From Mycolicibacterium peregrinum (GTDB taxonomy: Bacteria > Actinomycetota > Actinomycetes > Mycobacteriales > Mycobacteriaceae): 64,000 bases of DNA. The translations under genes were made by a program, and so were the position numbers. The notes under the pieces were generated by a model. That model saw nothing but the letters and a program-made list of their open reading frames with translations, did not search any database and had not been told where the DNA came from. Below are positions 8,975 to 17,844 of the stretch, one piece after another (within the stretch, counting starts at the first letter, position 1; each line of letters starts with the position of its first letter). The stretch lies in contig NZ_LQPP01000018.1 of NCBI RefSeq assembly GCF_002102345.1, forward strand, positions 248,001-312,000, read 5' to 3'.

Positions 8975-10050
8975 GCGGTGCCGTCCCGTTGATCGACGGC
9001 AAGGTCGTCGACATCACCGGGCCGGGACGCACCGACCGGTTCGGGGTCACCGCCACCGATCTCGGCGCGTCGATCACCGCCCCCAACGGGAAGTTGGTGT
9101 CGGTGTTCGGTGACACGTTCTCCGGCAGCCGCGTCGGGCAGGGCGACTGGCGTTCACCGGTGGTACTGATCGGCACCGGCGATGCCAACCACGAGATCGT
9201 CTACGAGTACGCCGGTGGACCAGACCCCACCTATGCGCGGCAACTGTGGGATTACCTCCACGACGACGAGGCGTCCGGTTGGCGGCGCGGCGGCATCAGC
9301 ACCGTGATCCCGTCGGATCTGCTGCGCGTCGGCGACTCGCTGTACCTGCACGCGATCGTCAACCATAGCTTCGGCACGGTCATCTGGACCGAGATCTGGC
9401 GCTCCGACGACAGCGGAGTGTCCTGGACCCATATGGGGGAGCAGGCGAAGTTCCCGGCAGATCTGCACGATGGTCACGCGCAATGCTGGTCCTGGGACTA
9501 CGACCCCCACGACGGTTGGGTGTACGTGGTGGCGACCGGATTTCAGCGCGACAAGGGCATCATTCTGATGCGGGTGCGGCCCGACCAGATCGGCCGACGA
9601 TCGCAGTACTCCAGCTGGGGGTTCGTCAACGGGCGCTGGCAGTGGGGAATCCAGGCCACCCCGATCACCCCACCCGACGAGCACTGGGGTGAGCTGACCT
9701 TCCGCCGCACCGCCCCCGGCCGATGGGTCCTCGGCGGATTCCTGGCGTCCTCATATGCGTTGGGCTACCGGGTGGTGTCCTCGCCGGTCGCCAACATGTA
9801 CACCACCCCGGTTCAGACGCCGATCACCGGATCGTCGTGGGACGCCGAGGACCAGGCGGGCAGCAAGGTCGCCCAGCTGTATGGCGGTTACCTGCTGCCG
9901 GGCTCGCGCTTCGGCGTCACCGGAGGTGTCGGGCTGGTGGTCTCGCAGTGGCGCACCGACACCGGATGGCCTTACCGCGCAATGCAATTCAAGTCCACGC
10001 TGAAGGACACATCCAAGAAGCCGCAACGGCCCGACCCGATCAACCTGTGA
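8971..10050 (+). CDS. DUF4185 domain-containing protein
   Basis: About 359 residues. It contains the DUF4185 pattern: FGVTATDLGASI, LVSVFGDTF, then WRSPVVL, HAIVNHSFG, WTEIWRSDDSGVSW and a C-terminal GGYLLPGS...VSQW region, typical of a five-bladed propeller related to glycosidases (family knowledge; function unproven). The start is taken as the GTG at 8971, overlapping the stop of the secreted-protein gene; an open frame runs much further upstream but is antisense to the transporter lipoprotein. No signal peptide is visible from this start, which is odd for the family. A second DUF4185 protein lies at 39-41 kb. Confidence 0.8.
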   Translation: MSGAVPLIDGKVVDITGPGRTDRFGVTATDLGASITAPNGKLVSVFGDTFSGSRVGQGDWRSPVVLIGTGDANHEIVYEYAGGPDPTYARQLWDYLHDDEASGWRRGGISTVIPSDLLRVGDSLYLHAIVNHSFGTVIWTEIWRSDDSGVSWTHMGEQAKFPADLHDGHAQCWSWDYDPHDGWVYVVATGFQRDKGIILMRVRPDQIGRRSQYSSWGFVNGRWQWGIQATPITPPDEHWGELTFRRTAPGRWVLGGFLASSYALGYRVVSSPVANMYTTPVQTPITGSSWDAEDQAGSKVAQLYGGYLLPGSRFGVTGGVGLVVSQWRTDTGWPYRAMQFKSTLKDTSKKPQRPDPINL

Positions 10051-10054
10051 GCGA

Positions 10055-10801
10055 TCAGGCGGTGAAGCCGCCGTCGACGTTCCAGTTCGCCCCGGTGACG
10101 TAGCCCGACTCCGGGCCGGCCAGGAAACTCACCACGGCCGCGATGTCGCGGGTGTGCCCGTAACGTCCCAGCGCAGTGGTCTGCCGTACGACATCGGCGA
10201 ATTCGCCTTCGTCAGGGTTGAGATCGGTGGCGATCGGACCTGGCTGCACGTTGTTGACGGTGATACCGCGGGGCCCCAGGTCGCGGGCCAGCGCACGGGT
10301 CAGGGAGGACACCGCCCCCTTGGTCATGGCGTACACGGCGGTCCCACCGGTGGGCACCCGGTCGGCGTTGATGCTGCCGATGTTGATGATCCGGGATCCG
10401 TCACCGAGATGGCTGACCGCGCTGCGGATGGCCGAGTACACCCCGCCGATGTTGATGGCGACCAGCCGGTCGAACTGTTCCTGCGGGAAGTCGTCGATCG
10501 GTGCCAGATAGGCGGTTCCGGCGTTGTTGACCAACACGTCCAATCCGCCGAGCGCGCCCACCGCCTCTTCGACGGCACTGGACACCTGCGCCGGATCGGC
10601 GCTGTCGGCCTGGATCGCGACGACCTTCGCGCCGTCCGCGCTCAACTCGCCGACCAGTTTGTCGGCCTCGGCGGCCGAGGCCCCGTAGGTGAAGGCCACC
10701 GCGGCGCCGTCGGCGGCGAGCCGTCGCACGATTCCTGCGCCGATTCCGCGGGATCCGCCGGTCACCAGTGCGCGTCGTCCGGCCAGTGTGTTTGTGCTCA
10801 T
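10055..10801 (-). CDS. SDR family oxidoreductase (FabG-like)
   Basis: 248-residue classical SDR. TGGSRGIG lies at residues 14-21 after MSTNTLAGRRALV; NNAG near 90; catalytic Ser in NIGSINADR and Tyr/Lys in YAMTK; and the C-terminus ends VTGANWNVDGGFTA, as in 3-oxoacyl reductase-like SDRs. The ATG at 10799-10801 has AGAGGGAC upstream. It is convergent with the DUF4185 gene (4 bases between stops) and divergent from the DapB-like gene across about 170 bases. Substrate unknown. Confidence 0.9.
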   Translation of the reverse strand: MSTNTLAGRRALVTGGSRGIGAGIVRRLAADGAAVAFTYGASAAEADKLVGELSADGAKVVAIQADSADPAQVSSAVEEAVGALGGLDVLVNNAGTAYLAPIDDFPQEQFDRLVAINIGGVYSAIRSAVSHLGDGSRIINIGSINADRVPTGGTAVYAMTKGAVSSLTRALARDLGPRGITVNNVQPGPIATDLNPDEGEFADVVRQTTALGRYGHTRDIAAVVSFLAGPESGYVTGANWNVDGGFTA

Positions 10802-10946
10802 CGGAGTCCCTCTCGTCCTGAGTTCGAAGCTGTGCGAAACCGATCGATTACTAAGGACATGCGGCCGCGCGATATCGATGCCCGGTGTGACCGGTATCAC
10901 TGCGCGAACATCTGTCGACGGGCTGGCCGGATCCGCCACGAGGAGG

Positions 10947-10961
10947 TAGGTAGTACACCTA
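10947..10961. promoter_or_regulatory. Short inverted repeat before the DapB-like gene
   Basis: TAGGT and ACCTA flank a 5-base spacer (AGTAC), 11 bases before the chosen start at 10973. It may be an operator or part of the promoter region; with 5-bp arms chance occurrence is quite possible. Confidence 0.25.
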
Positions 10962-10972
10962 AGGTGAACGCC

Positions 10973-12046
10973 GTGACGAAACGAGTTGTGGTCTGGGGCA
11001 CCGGGTTTGTGGGCAGCATGGTGATTGCCGAGATCATGCGGCATCCGCTGTTCGAGCTGGTCGGCGTCGGGGTCAGCAATCCGGAGAAGGTTGGCCGCGA
11101 CGTCGGCGAGATCTGTGGGCTGGGCGCTCCGGTCGGCGTCACCGCCACCGACGACATCGACGCACTGATCGCGCTGAAGCCCGACGCGCTGGTCCACTAC
11201 GGTCCTACCGCGGCCCATGCTGACGTCAACATCGACGTCATCACCCGGTTCCTGCGGGCCGGTATCGATGTCTGTTCCACCGCGATGACGCCGTGGGTGT
11301 GGCCCAAGATGCACCTCAACCCGCCCAACTGGATCGAGCCCATCACCGAGGCGTGCGAGGCAGGCGGGGCGTCGTGCTTCACCACCGGAATCGACCCCGG
11401 CTTCGCCAACGACCTGTTCCCGATGACCCTGATGGGCCTGTGCTCGGAGGTGCGTCAGGTGCGGGCCTCGGAACTGCTCGACTACACCAACTACACGGGC
11501 GACTACGAATTCGAGATGGGCATCGGCAAACCGCCTGAGCACCGCGCCCTGCTCGAAACCCCGGACATCCTCATCTTCGCCTGGGGCGCAACGGTTCCGA
11601 TGATCGCGCACGCCGCCGGGATCGAACTCGACGAGATCACCACCACGTGGGACAAGTGGATCACCCCCGACGAACGCAAGTCCGCCAAGGGAATCATCCC
11701 GGCCGGCAACGTCGCCGCCGTGCGGTTCACGATCAACGGCGTGTACCGCGGCGAGACCAGGATCCAGCTCGAACACGTCAACCGGATCGGCCTGGACGCC
11801 GCACCGGACTGGCCATCCGGAAACGACAACGACGTCTACCGCGTCGACATCGAAGGCACCCCGAGCATCTCCCAGGAGACCGCGTTCCGGTTCACCGACG
11901 GTTCCGGCCGCGATGCCGCTGCCGCGGGCTGCCTCGCCACCGGGTTGCGCGCGCTCAATGCCGTGCCCGCGGTAAATGAACATTCGCCCGGCTGGGTGAC
12001 TCCACTGGATCTACCTCTGATTCCTGGGTTCGGCACCATTCGCTAG
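10973..12046 (+). CDS. DapB-like NAD(P)-binding reductase/dehydrogenase
   Basis: 357 residues. The N-terminus is a Rossmann fold (VVVWGTGFVGSMV) followed by a dihydrodipicolinate-reductase-type core (DALVHYGPTAA, CSTAMTPW, FTTGIDPGF). The protein is longer than true DapB and matches the mycobacterial family annotated as dihydrodipicolinate reductase N-terminal domain proteins; related enzymes include amine or diaminopentanoate dehydrogenases, so lysine synthesis should not be assumed. Start uncertain: GTG at 10973 is preferred (AAGGTG 7-12 bases upstream), GTG at 10964 is in frame. The frame is open far upstream but that part is antisense to the SDR gene. Confidence 0.85.
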   Translation: MTKRVVVWGTGFVGSMVIAEIMRHPLFELVGVGVSNPEKVGRDVGEICGLGAPVGVTATDDIDALIALKPDALVHYGPTAAHADVNIDVITRFLRAGIDVCSTAMTPWVWPKMHLNPPNWIEPITEACEAGGASCFTTGIDPGFANDLFPMTLMGLCSEVRQVRASELLDYTNYTGDYEFEMGIGKPPEHRALLETPDILIFAWGATVPMIAHAAGIELDEITTTWDKWITPDERKSAKGIIPAGNVAAVRFTINGVYRGETRIQLEHVNRIGLDAAPDWPSGNDNDVYRVDIEGTPSISQETAFRFTDGSGRDAAAAGCLATGLRALNAVPAVNEHSPGWVTPLDLPLIPGFGTIR

Positions 12047-12109
12047 GTAACGCCCGCCGCGTCAAACGAGATGGAATACCGGATAGGGTCCTTCTCGAAA
12101 CGGGGTGAC

Positions 12110-13942
12110 ATGGCTGACGGGATCGGGTTGTCGATCGGATCGACGAACCTCACAGCGGTAGTGGTGGGCCGCGCCGCGGTGACGCGGTCGCCGGTGCTGA
12201 CGCTCTTCGGCCACCGGGCTCCCGAAGTGGGAGTACCCAGCGAGAATCCCAACCTGAACGAACGCGGTCTGATCCTCACCGACTTCGTCGAGCGGGTGGG
12301 CGACCCGGTCGGGATGCTGGCCCCTGACGGCTCGTCGCACCGCGGCGAGACCGTGCTGGCCGATGCGCTGGCGGCGCTGCTGCGCACGCTGACCGGGGGA
12401 CGCCCGCCGGCCGATCCGATCACGGTCACCCATCCCGCGCATTGGCGGGCCAACCAGGTCGAGGCGCTGCGCGCCGAGCTGGCCGCCATCGGCGAATTCG
12501 GTGATCCGGTTCTGGTGCCCGACGCGAAGGCGGCGCTGGTCGCACTGCAGGACAACCCCGGGGTGCCGACGCGGGGTGTGATCGCTGTGTGTGACTTCGG
12601 AGGCAGCGGCACCAGCATCACCCTCGCCGACGCCGACCGCGGCTTTCAGCCGATCGCACCGACGATCCGACATTCCGACCTGTCCGGTGACCTGATCGAT
12701 CAGGGACTGCTCACCCATGTGGTGAACGACCTGTCTGCGGCCGGGACGATCGACCTGGCCAGCACCTCGGCCATCGGCTCGTTGGGCCGTCTTCGCACCG
12801 AATGCCGGCGTGCCAAGGAACGCCTGTCCACCGAATCCGTCACGGCTCTGGTCGCCGAACTCCCGGGCCATCGCAGCGACGTGCGGCTGAACCGCAACGA
12901 ACTCGATGACGTGATCGCCCAACCACTGCGTGAGTTCATGTCGGTCCTGCAGGGTGCGATTGAACGCACCGGGCTGCGCCCCGGCGACCTCGTCGCCGTG
13001 GCGTCCACGGGCGGGAGCGCCCGGATCCCGGCGATCACGACGACGCTGTCCGAGCATCTCCGCGTACCGGTCATCACCGCGGCCCAGCCGGAGCTGACCC
13101 CGGCGATCGGCGGTGGTCTCATCGCGGTGCGCGGCACCGTGGAGGACGGGAAGACGGCCATGGCACCGGCCGCCATGGCAGCGGCCCCGCCGACGCAGGC
13201 CGCGGCGCTGCTGGCGCCCGAGCCTCCCGCCGCGCCACAGGCGCTGGCCTGGTCCGATGCCGAGAACGTGCCCGACGTCGCGCCGGTCGATGACTACCGG
13301 GCCGAGGAGTATGGCGACGACTACGGGGCCGACTTCGATACGGGTTTGGACGCTGCGGGCGGCGGACGGACCACGGCGCGACCGCAACTCGAGTTCGGTG
13401 AGCGGGAGCTGACCGAGCGCGACGAGATCGCGGCCCGGCCGTGGTACCGGCGGCCGCCCGTGATCCTGGGTGCCGGTGCCGCCGCGGTCTTGGTCGGTGT
13501 GGTCGCCGTGTTGGTCAGCATCATGGGGAGTGACGAACCCACCCGTCCTGCCTCCACCTCCAAGGCGGTCACGTCGAGCACCGCAGCCCCCGATGAGCAG
13601 GCGCCCGCCACGCCGGTCGACCAACCGGACAATGACCAGGCACCGCAGACCGTCGTCCGCGAGGCGCCGGCCCCGCACACCGTGACGCAGACGGTGGAGC
13701 AACCGGCCCCCGAGGCCCCGCCGGTGACGGAGAACCCGCCGCCAGCCGAGACGCCGCCACCGCCGACAACTACGGAAGCGCCGCCGACGACCACGGAAGC
13801 GCCCGTCACCACCACGCAACCGCCGACCACCACGCAGGCGCCCACCACCACGCAGGCACCGTGGAGTCCGACCGCCCCGTATCCGACGATCCCGGGCCTG
13901 CCGTGGGTACCGGCACCCGGCGGCGGTCACACCGGGCGCTGA
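12110..13942 (+). CDS. Membrane-anchored Hsp70-like protein with Pro/Thr-rich C-terminal tail
   Basis: 610 residues. Residues 1 to about 345 form an Hsp70/actin-type ATPase: phosphate-1 loop GLSIGSTNLTAVVV, phosphate-2 loop VCDFGGSGTSITLAD, and adenosine motif VASTGGSARIP. There is no Hsp70 peptide-binding domain. An acidic linker is followed by a single membrane segment at about 449-474 and then a roughly 135-residue tail of Pro, Thr, Ala and Glu with TTTEAP/TTTQAP repeats, presumably outside the membrane. Such proteins recur in mycobacteria without known function. The ATG at 12110 puts the ATPase strand at residue 5; an in-frame ATG at 12071 would add 13 residues. Confidence 0.85.
   Translation: MADGIGLSIGSTNLTAVVVGRAAVTRSPVLTLFGHRAPEVGVPSENPNLNERGLILTDFVERVGDPVGMLAPDGSSHRGETVLADALAALLRTLTGGRPPADPITVTHPAHWRANQVEALRAELAAIGEFGDPVLVPDAKAALVALQDNPGVPTRGVIAVCDFGGSGTSITLADADRGFQPIAPTIRHSDLSGDLIDQGLLTHVVNDLSAAGTIDLASTSAIGSLGRLRTECRRAKERLSTESVTALVAELPGHRSDVRLNRNELDDVIAQPLREFMSVLQGAIERTGLRPGDLVAVASTGGSARIPAITTTLSEHLRVPVITAAQPELTPAIGGGLIAVRGTVEDGKTAMAPAAMAAAPPTQAAALLAPEPPAAPQALAWSDAENVPDVAPVDDYRAEEYGDDYGADFDTGLDAAGGGRTTARPQLEFGERELTERDEIAARPWYRRPPVILGAGAAAVLVGVVAVLVSIMGSDEPTRPASTSKAVTSSTAAPDEQAPATPVDQPDNDQAPQTVVREAPAPHTVTQTVEQPAPEAPPVTENPPPAETPPPPTTTEAPPTTTEAPVTTTQPPTTTQAPTTTQAPWSPTAPYPTIPGLPWVPAPGGGHTGR
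13764..13861 (+). repeat. Tandem TTTEAP/TTTQAP-encoding repeats
   Basis: Five imperfect copies of an 18-21 base unit built on accacc-acg-cag/gaa-gcg-cc inside the Hsp70-like gene, encoding the Thr/Pro-rich extracellular tail. Such repeats can vary in copy number between strains. Confidence 0.6.
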
Positions 13943-13986
13943 GGCTCAGCGCGGAACCGACTCCAGCCCTGTTCGACGGAGGCCGG

Positions 13987-14988
13987 TCAGACGCTGCTAT
14001 CGGTTCCTCGATCGACCGCGGCCAAGGTCAGGGCTCGAACGATGCTGTGGCGGCCCAGGCTGACCTTGAAGGCGTTTTGCGTGAGCGGTTGGGCATCAGC
14101 CATCGCGATGGCTGCGGCGGCGTGAAAGGCATGTGCGTCTGGCCGTTGCCCGATGAGGCTTGATTCGGCCTCATACAGCCGCCACGGCTTGGCTGCCACG
14201 CCGCCCAAGGCGAGGGCGGCACCAGTGATCTCTCCGCCCTCGATGTGCAGGCCTGCGGCGACGGATACCAGTGCGAAGGCATAGCTGTGCCGGTCACGCA
14301 CCTTCAGGTACCAACAGTGATCGCTGAAACCAGACGGCGGCAGTTCGATCCCGACGATCAGGTCGTGCGGTTGCAGCGTGTTGTCGATCTCGGGGGTCTG
14401 GCCAGGAAGCGCGAAGAACTGGCCGATCGGGATATGGCGTCGTCCCGTCGTGTTCTGCACGTGCACGACCGCGTCGAGCATGGTCAGCGCCACCGCCATG
14501 TCGGACGGGTGGACGGCTACGCAATGCTCGCTGGCGCCGAAGATGGCGTGCTCGCGATGGAACCCGTTGATTGCAGCACAACCACTTCCCGGTTTGCGCT
14601 TGTTGCACTCAGAGAATGCGTTCTGCATGAAGTAGGGACATCTGGTGCGTTGCAACACATTTCCACCGGCGGTGGCCATGTTGCGCAACTGCGTGGTGGC
14701 TCCGCTCAGGATGGCGTGCGACACGACCGGGTAGTGCCTGCGGATGAGGGAGTGGTTTGCCATCGCGCTGTTGGTGACGCCGGCTTCGATGAACACCCCG
14801 CCGCCGTCGGTGGTGGTGATCGACGTCATCGCGAGTCGCCGAAGGTCGATCAATGCGGAGGGTTGCTCGACGCCGGTCTTCATCAGATCGAAGAGGTTCG
14901 TTCCGCCGGCGAAGTACGTGGCGCCGTGCGTGGCCGCGTTGATCGCGTCGTCGACGGATTCGGCGTGTCGAAAGTCGAAGGTCTTCAT
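13987..14988 (-). CDS. Molybdenum hydroxylase, FAD-binding subunit with extra 4Fe-4S cysteines (YagS/PaoB-like)
   Basis: 333-residue FAD subunit of a xanthine-dehydrogenase-family enzyme. It carries electrons between the 2Fe-2S subunit and the acceptor. The FAD-binding signature FAGGTNLFDLM lies near residues 25-36, and ATAGGNVLQRTRCPYF follows the second FAD contact. Four cysteines (in TRCPYF, SECNKR, GSGCAA and EHCVAVHPSD) occupy the insert that holds a 4Fe-4S cluster in E. coli PaoB, a feature absent from ordinary xanthine dehydrogenase FAD subunits. The ATG at 14986-14988 overlaps the stop of the 2Fe-2S gene (ATGA). Last gene of the nine-gene leftward operon. Confidence 0.92.
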   Translation of the reverse strand: MKTFDFRHAESVDDAINAATHGATYFAGGTNLFDLMKTGVEQPSALIDLRRLAMTSITTTDGGGVFIEAGVTNSAMANHSLIRRHYPVVSHAILSGATTQLRNMATAGGNVLQRTRCPYFMQNAFSECNKRKPGSGCAAINGFHREHAIFGASEHCVAVHPSDMAVALTMLDAVVHVQNTTGRRHIPIGQFFALPGQTPEIDNTLQPHDLIVGIELPPSGFSDHCWYLKVRDRHSYAFALVSVAAGLHIEGGEITGAALALGGVAAKPWRLYEAESSLIGQRPDAHAFHAAAAIAMADAQPLTQNAFKVSLGRHSIVRALTLAAVDRGTDSSV

Positions 14989-15566
14989 GCCGGCTCGACC
15001 CGGGTGGCGTTTTCGATGGCTTCGACGATGTTGGCGTAGGCACCGCACCGGCAGATGTTGCCTGCCATGCGTTCCCGAATTTCGGCGTTGGTCAGCCGAG
15101 CGCAGCCGGTCAGAATGTCGTTTCTGGTGCCATCGAAGGTCGACATACTGAGGTCCCCGCGCCGGTGCTCGGCCAGCATTGCGTGGGCTGACGATATCTG
15201 TCCGGGAGTGCAGTAGCCGCACTGGAATCCATCGCACTCGACGAATGCTTCTTGCAGCGGGTGCAGGGCGTCGCCGTCGGCGATTCCTTCGATGGTGAGG
15301 ACGTCGGATCCGTCGACGGATGCGGCCAGCGTCAGGCAGCTGACCACGCGCTCGCCGTTGACTGAGAGCGTGCAGGCTCCGCACAGGCCGTGGTCGCAGC
15401 CCTTCTTGGTGCCGGTCAGATGTAGACGCTCCCGCAGCAGGTCGAGCAGGCTGGAGCGCACGTCGACGGAGATGCTGTGGGTTGTCCCATTGACGCGCAG
15501 ACGCAGATCGTATCGGTTGGTACCGCTGGGTTCCGTTTCGGCAGAACAGATCTCGTTGTTGCTCAT
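14985..15566 (-). CDS. Molybdenum hydroxylase, 2Fe-2S subunit (YagT/PaoA-like)
   Basis: 193-residue electron-transfer subunit. The first 2Fe-2S cluster is bound by GCDHGLCGAC plus a later Cys in VVSCLTLA; the second by CGYCTPGQ and GNICRCGAY. The N-terminal 20 residues lack the twin-arginine export signal of E. coli PaoA, so this enzyme is likely cytoplasmic. The start is the ATG at 15564-15566, coupled by ATGA to the large subunit. Gene order large, 2Fe-2S, FAD is the reverse of paoABC. Confidence 0.94.
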   Translation of the reverse strand: MSNNEICSAETEPSGTNRYDLRLRVNGTTHSISVDVRSSLLDLLRERLHLTGTKKGCDHGLCGACTLSVNGERVVSCLTLAASVDGSDVLTIEGIADGDALHPLQEAFVECDGFQCGYCTPGQISSAHAMLAEHRRGDLSMSTFDGTRNDILTGCARLTNAEIRERMAGNICRCGAYANIVEAIENATRVEPA

Positions 15567-17794
15567 GACCCGAATTCCGGGGACTGATAGGGCGCCATGA
15601 GATCCTCCAGAGTGATGGGCAGGTCGCGCAGTCGCTTGCCGGTCGCGTGGTGAATGGCATTGGCGATGGCGGCCGGCACGCCGCAGGTGCCGATCTCACC
15701 GATGCCGCGCACGCCGATCGGATCCAGTGTGTAGTCGGGATGCTCTAGGAAGGAGATGTCGAACTCGGGGCGGTCGGCGTGCGTGGGCAGGTAGTACTCG
15801 CCGATCGGCAGTGCGGATGCCTCGTCGTATGGAACATGTTCCATCAGCGCCATGCCGAGACCAAAAGTGATGCCGCCCATCACCTGGTTGCGAGCGAGCT
15901 TCGGGTTGAGCACCCGCCCGCAATCCATGACCGCCACCCACCGGGTGACGCTGGCCCGTCCGATGGCTTCGTCGACCTCGACCTCGCAGAAATGTGCGCC
16001 GAACGACTGGACCGCTCGGGTTTCCTGAGCTCCGTCATCACTGCTGGTCGAGAAGCTCAAGTGGTCGCGGTAAGCCGCCGCGGCGGCGGGGCTCAGGGTG
16101 GTGATGTCCACGGTCGCCGGATCGGTGCCGAAGTACGGCGAACCACGGTCGGCGGTCAGAGCTGCGATGAATCGGCGCTTCCATTCGACGCCGGCGGCGA
16201 ACACGGCGGAGCCCACCGTGGCAGTCGTCTGTGATGCGCCGCTGTAGGGCGCTGAAGGGAACGACGAATCACCCGACATGAAGCTCAGCCGGTCCATGGC
16301 GAGGCCGGTCGCGTCGGCGGCCACCTGCGTCATCACGGTGCGTACACCAGTGCCGATCTCATGGGTGGCCGAGGAGAAGTGCACGAATCCGTCTGCGTCG
16401 GTGTCCACTCGACATCCGGCCGGCATTCGGCGCCCGGGATAGGTCGCCGTGGCCATTCCCCAACCGATTTGGACTCCACGGCGCCGCATCGCCCGCGGCG
16501 CAGCCGGGCGATCGTGCCACCCGAATCGTTGTGCACCGGCCTGGTAACACTGCAACAGATGCTTACCCGACCAGGGCTTCCCGCTGGCCTGGTCGATGTC
16601 GGCGTGATTGCGGATACGAAGTTCCAGAGGGTCGACTCCGCTACGTTCGGCAAGTTCGTCAATGGCCATTTCGAGGGCGAACAAACCCGGCGCTTCACCG
16701 GGGCCACGCATGAAACACGGAGTAGGTGCATTGATCCGGGCCGCGCGGTGAGACACCACGAGATGCGGTGAGGTGTAGAGGAACCTGGTGGAAATGCCTG
16801 CGGGCTCGCAGAAGTGGGCCACCGTGGACGTCTCGGTCACGGTGTGATGTTCGGTGCTGAGAATCTGTGCGTTCTGATCGGCGATGAGGGTGACGTCTTG
16901 TTCGGTGCGCGGGCGATGTCCGGTGGAGGTGAACATCTGGTCGCGGGTGAGCACCAGCTTGACGGGCCGACCGACGGCCCGGCTGGCGACAGCACAGAGG
17001 ACGACGTGCATCCATAGGAAGCTCTTGGACCCGAATGCGCCACCCACCAATGGCGAAAGGATGCGGATCCGGTCCTCGGGCATACCCAGATAGGCTGCCA
17101 GCGTGGCCTGTTCGCCCGCGATCCATCGGGTGCTGTCGTGCACGGTCAGGCGGTCACCGTCCCACTGGGCGATGGTCGACGACAACTCGATCGGGTAATG
17201 CGCATTCATCGGTGTCGTGTAGCGAGCATCGACACGGTTGGCCGCGGTGCCCTGGCGAGGTGTTTCGCCACGACGGTCCTGGAGTTTCTCTTCTTCGAGT
17301 TTCACGAAGTGGTCCGGAAGGTAGCTCCCGTGGCGGATCTGGCCGCCCTTCTGATCCGGGGCGGTTGCCTGCTCGAGCACCGTGCGGGCCGTCATCTGTG
17401 CCGGCAACATCTCATAGTCCACGACGAACTGAGATGCCGCCTCCGTGGCGTTCTCCAATGAGTCGGCGACGACTACCGCCAGATGCTGACCGACGTACTG
17501 CACGGTCAGATCGGACAGCGGCGGACGCCGCTCCAACGGCAGGTCAAAGGTGAGCTCGCGCGGCAATTGCTGTAGCGCAGGGCAATTCAGCGGCGTGAGG
17601 ACGTGCAGAACACCAGGTGCTCGGCTGACTCTTTCCGCGGTGTGGCGCAGCGAATGCTCGATGACATGCCCGTGCGGGATCTGCGTCTGCACCAGCACCG
17701 CATGCACCAAGCCGGGGATGACAACATCGGCGGTGTAGCGAGCCTGTCCGGTCACCTTGTCGACTCCTTCGACACGGCTCACCGGCTCTCCCAT
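15563..17794 (-). CDS. Molybdenum hydroxylase, molybdopterin-binding catalytic subunit (YagR/PaoC-like)
   Basis: 743-residue catalytic subunit that hydroxylates an aldehyde or heteroaromatic carbon using water. Recognisable parts: DKVTGQARYTADV at the N-terminus, GGAFGSKSF (a molybdopterin contact loop), FMRGPGEAPG, the GASQTTATVGSAV loop, and IGVRGIGEIGTCG with the catalytic Glu near the C-terminus. Start: ATG at 17792-17794, which has GGAGG five bases upstream; in-frame ATGs at 17815 and 17848 lack this. Length and the 4Fe-4S-type FAD partner favour the PaoABC aldehyde oxidoreductase branch, but substrate range in this family is broad. Confidence 0.92.
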   Translation of the reverse strand: MGEPVSRVEGVDKVTGQARYTADVVIPGLVHAVLVQTQIPHGHVIEHSLRHTAERVSRAPGVLHVLTPLNCPALQQLPRELTFDLPLERRPPLSDLTVQYVGQHLAVVVADSLENATEAASQFVVDYEMLPAQMTARTVLEQATAPDQKGGQIRHGSYLPDHFVKLEEEKLQDRRGETPRQGTAANRVDARYTTPMNAHYPIELSSTIAQWDGDRLTVHDSTRWIAGEQATLAAYLGMPEDRIRILSPLVGGAFGSKSFLWMHVVLCAVASRAVGRPVKLVLTRDQMFTSTGHRPRTEQDVTLIADQNAQILSTEHHTVTETSTVAHFCEPAGISTRFLYTSPHLVVSHRAARINAPTPCFMRGPGEAPGLFALEMAIDELAERSGVDPLELRIRNHADIDQASGKPWSGKHLLQCYQAGAQRFGWHDRPAAPRAMRRRGVQIGWGMATATYPGRRMPAGCRVDTDADGFVHFSSATHEIGTGVRTVMTQVAADATGLAMDRLSFMSGDSSFPSAPYSGASQTTATVGSAVFAAGVEWKRRFIAALTADRGSPYFGTDPATVDITTLSPAAAAAYRDHLSFSTSSDDGAQETRAVQSFGAHFCEVEVDEAIGRASVTRWVAVMDCGRVLNPKLARNQVMGGITFGLGMALMEHVPYDEASALPIGEYYLPTHADRPEFDISFLEHPDYTLDPIGVRGIGEIGTCGVPAAIANAIHHATGKRLRDLPITLEDLMAPYQSPEFGS

Positions 17795-17844
17795 GGTGCC
17801 TCCATCATGTCTCATCGCTCGATGTCGCGCATGCCACGCAGGGC

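Noticed and set aside
12062..13930. A 622-codon minus-strand frame
   Set aside because: Antisense to the Hsp70-like gene, whose ATPase motifs are clear; the antisense product is Arg/Gly-rich shadow.
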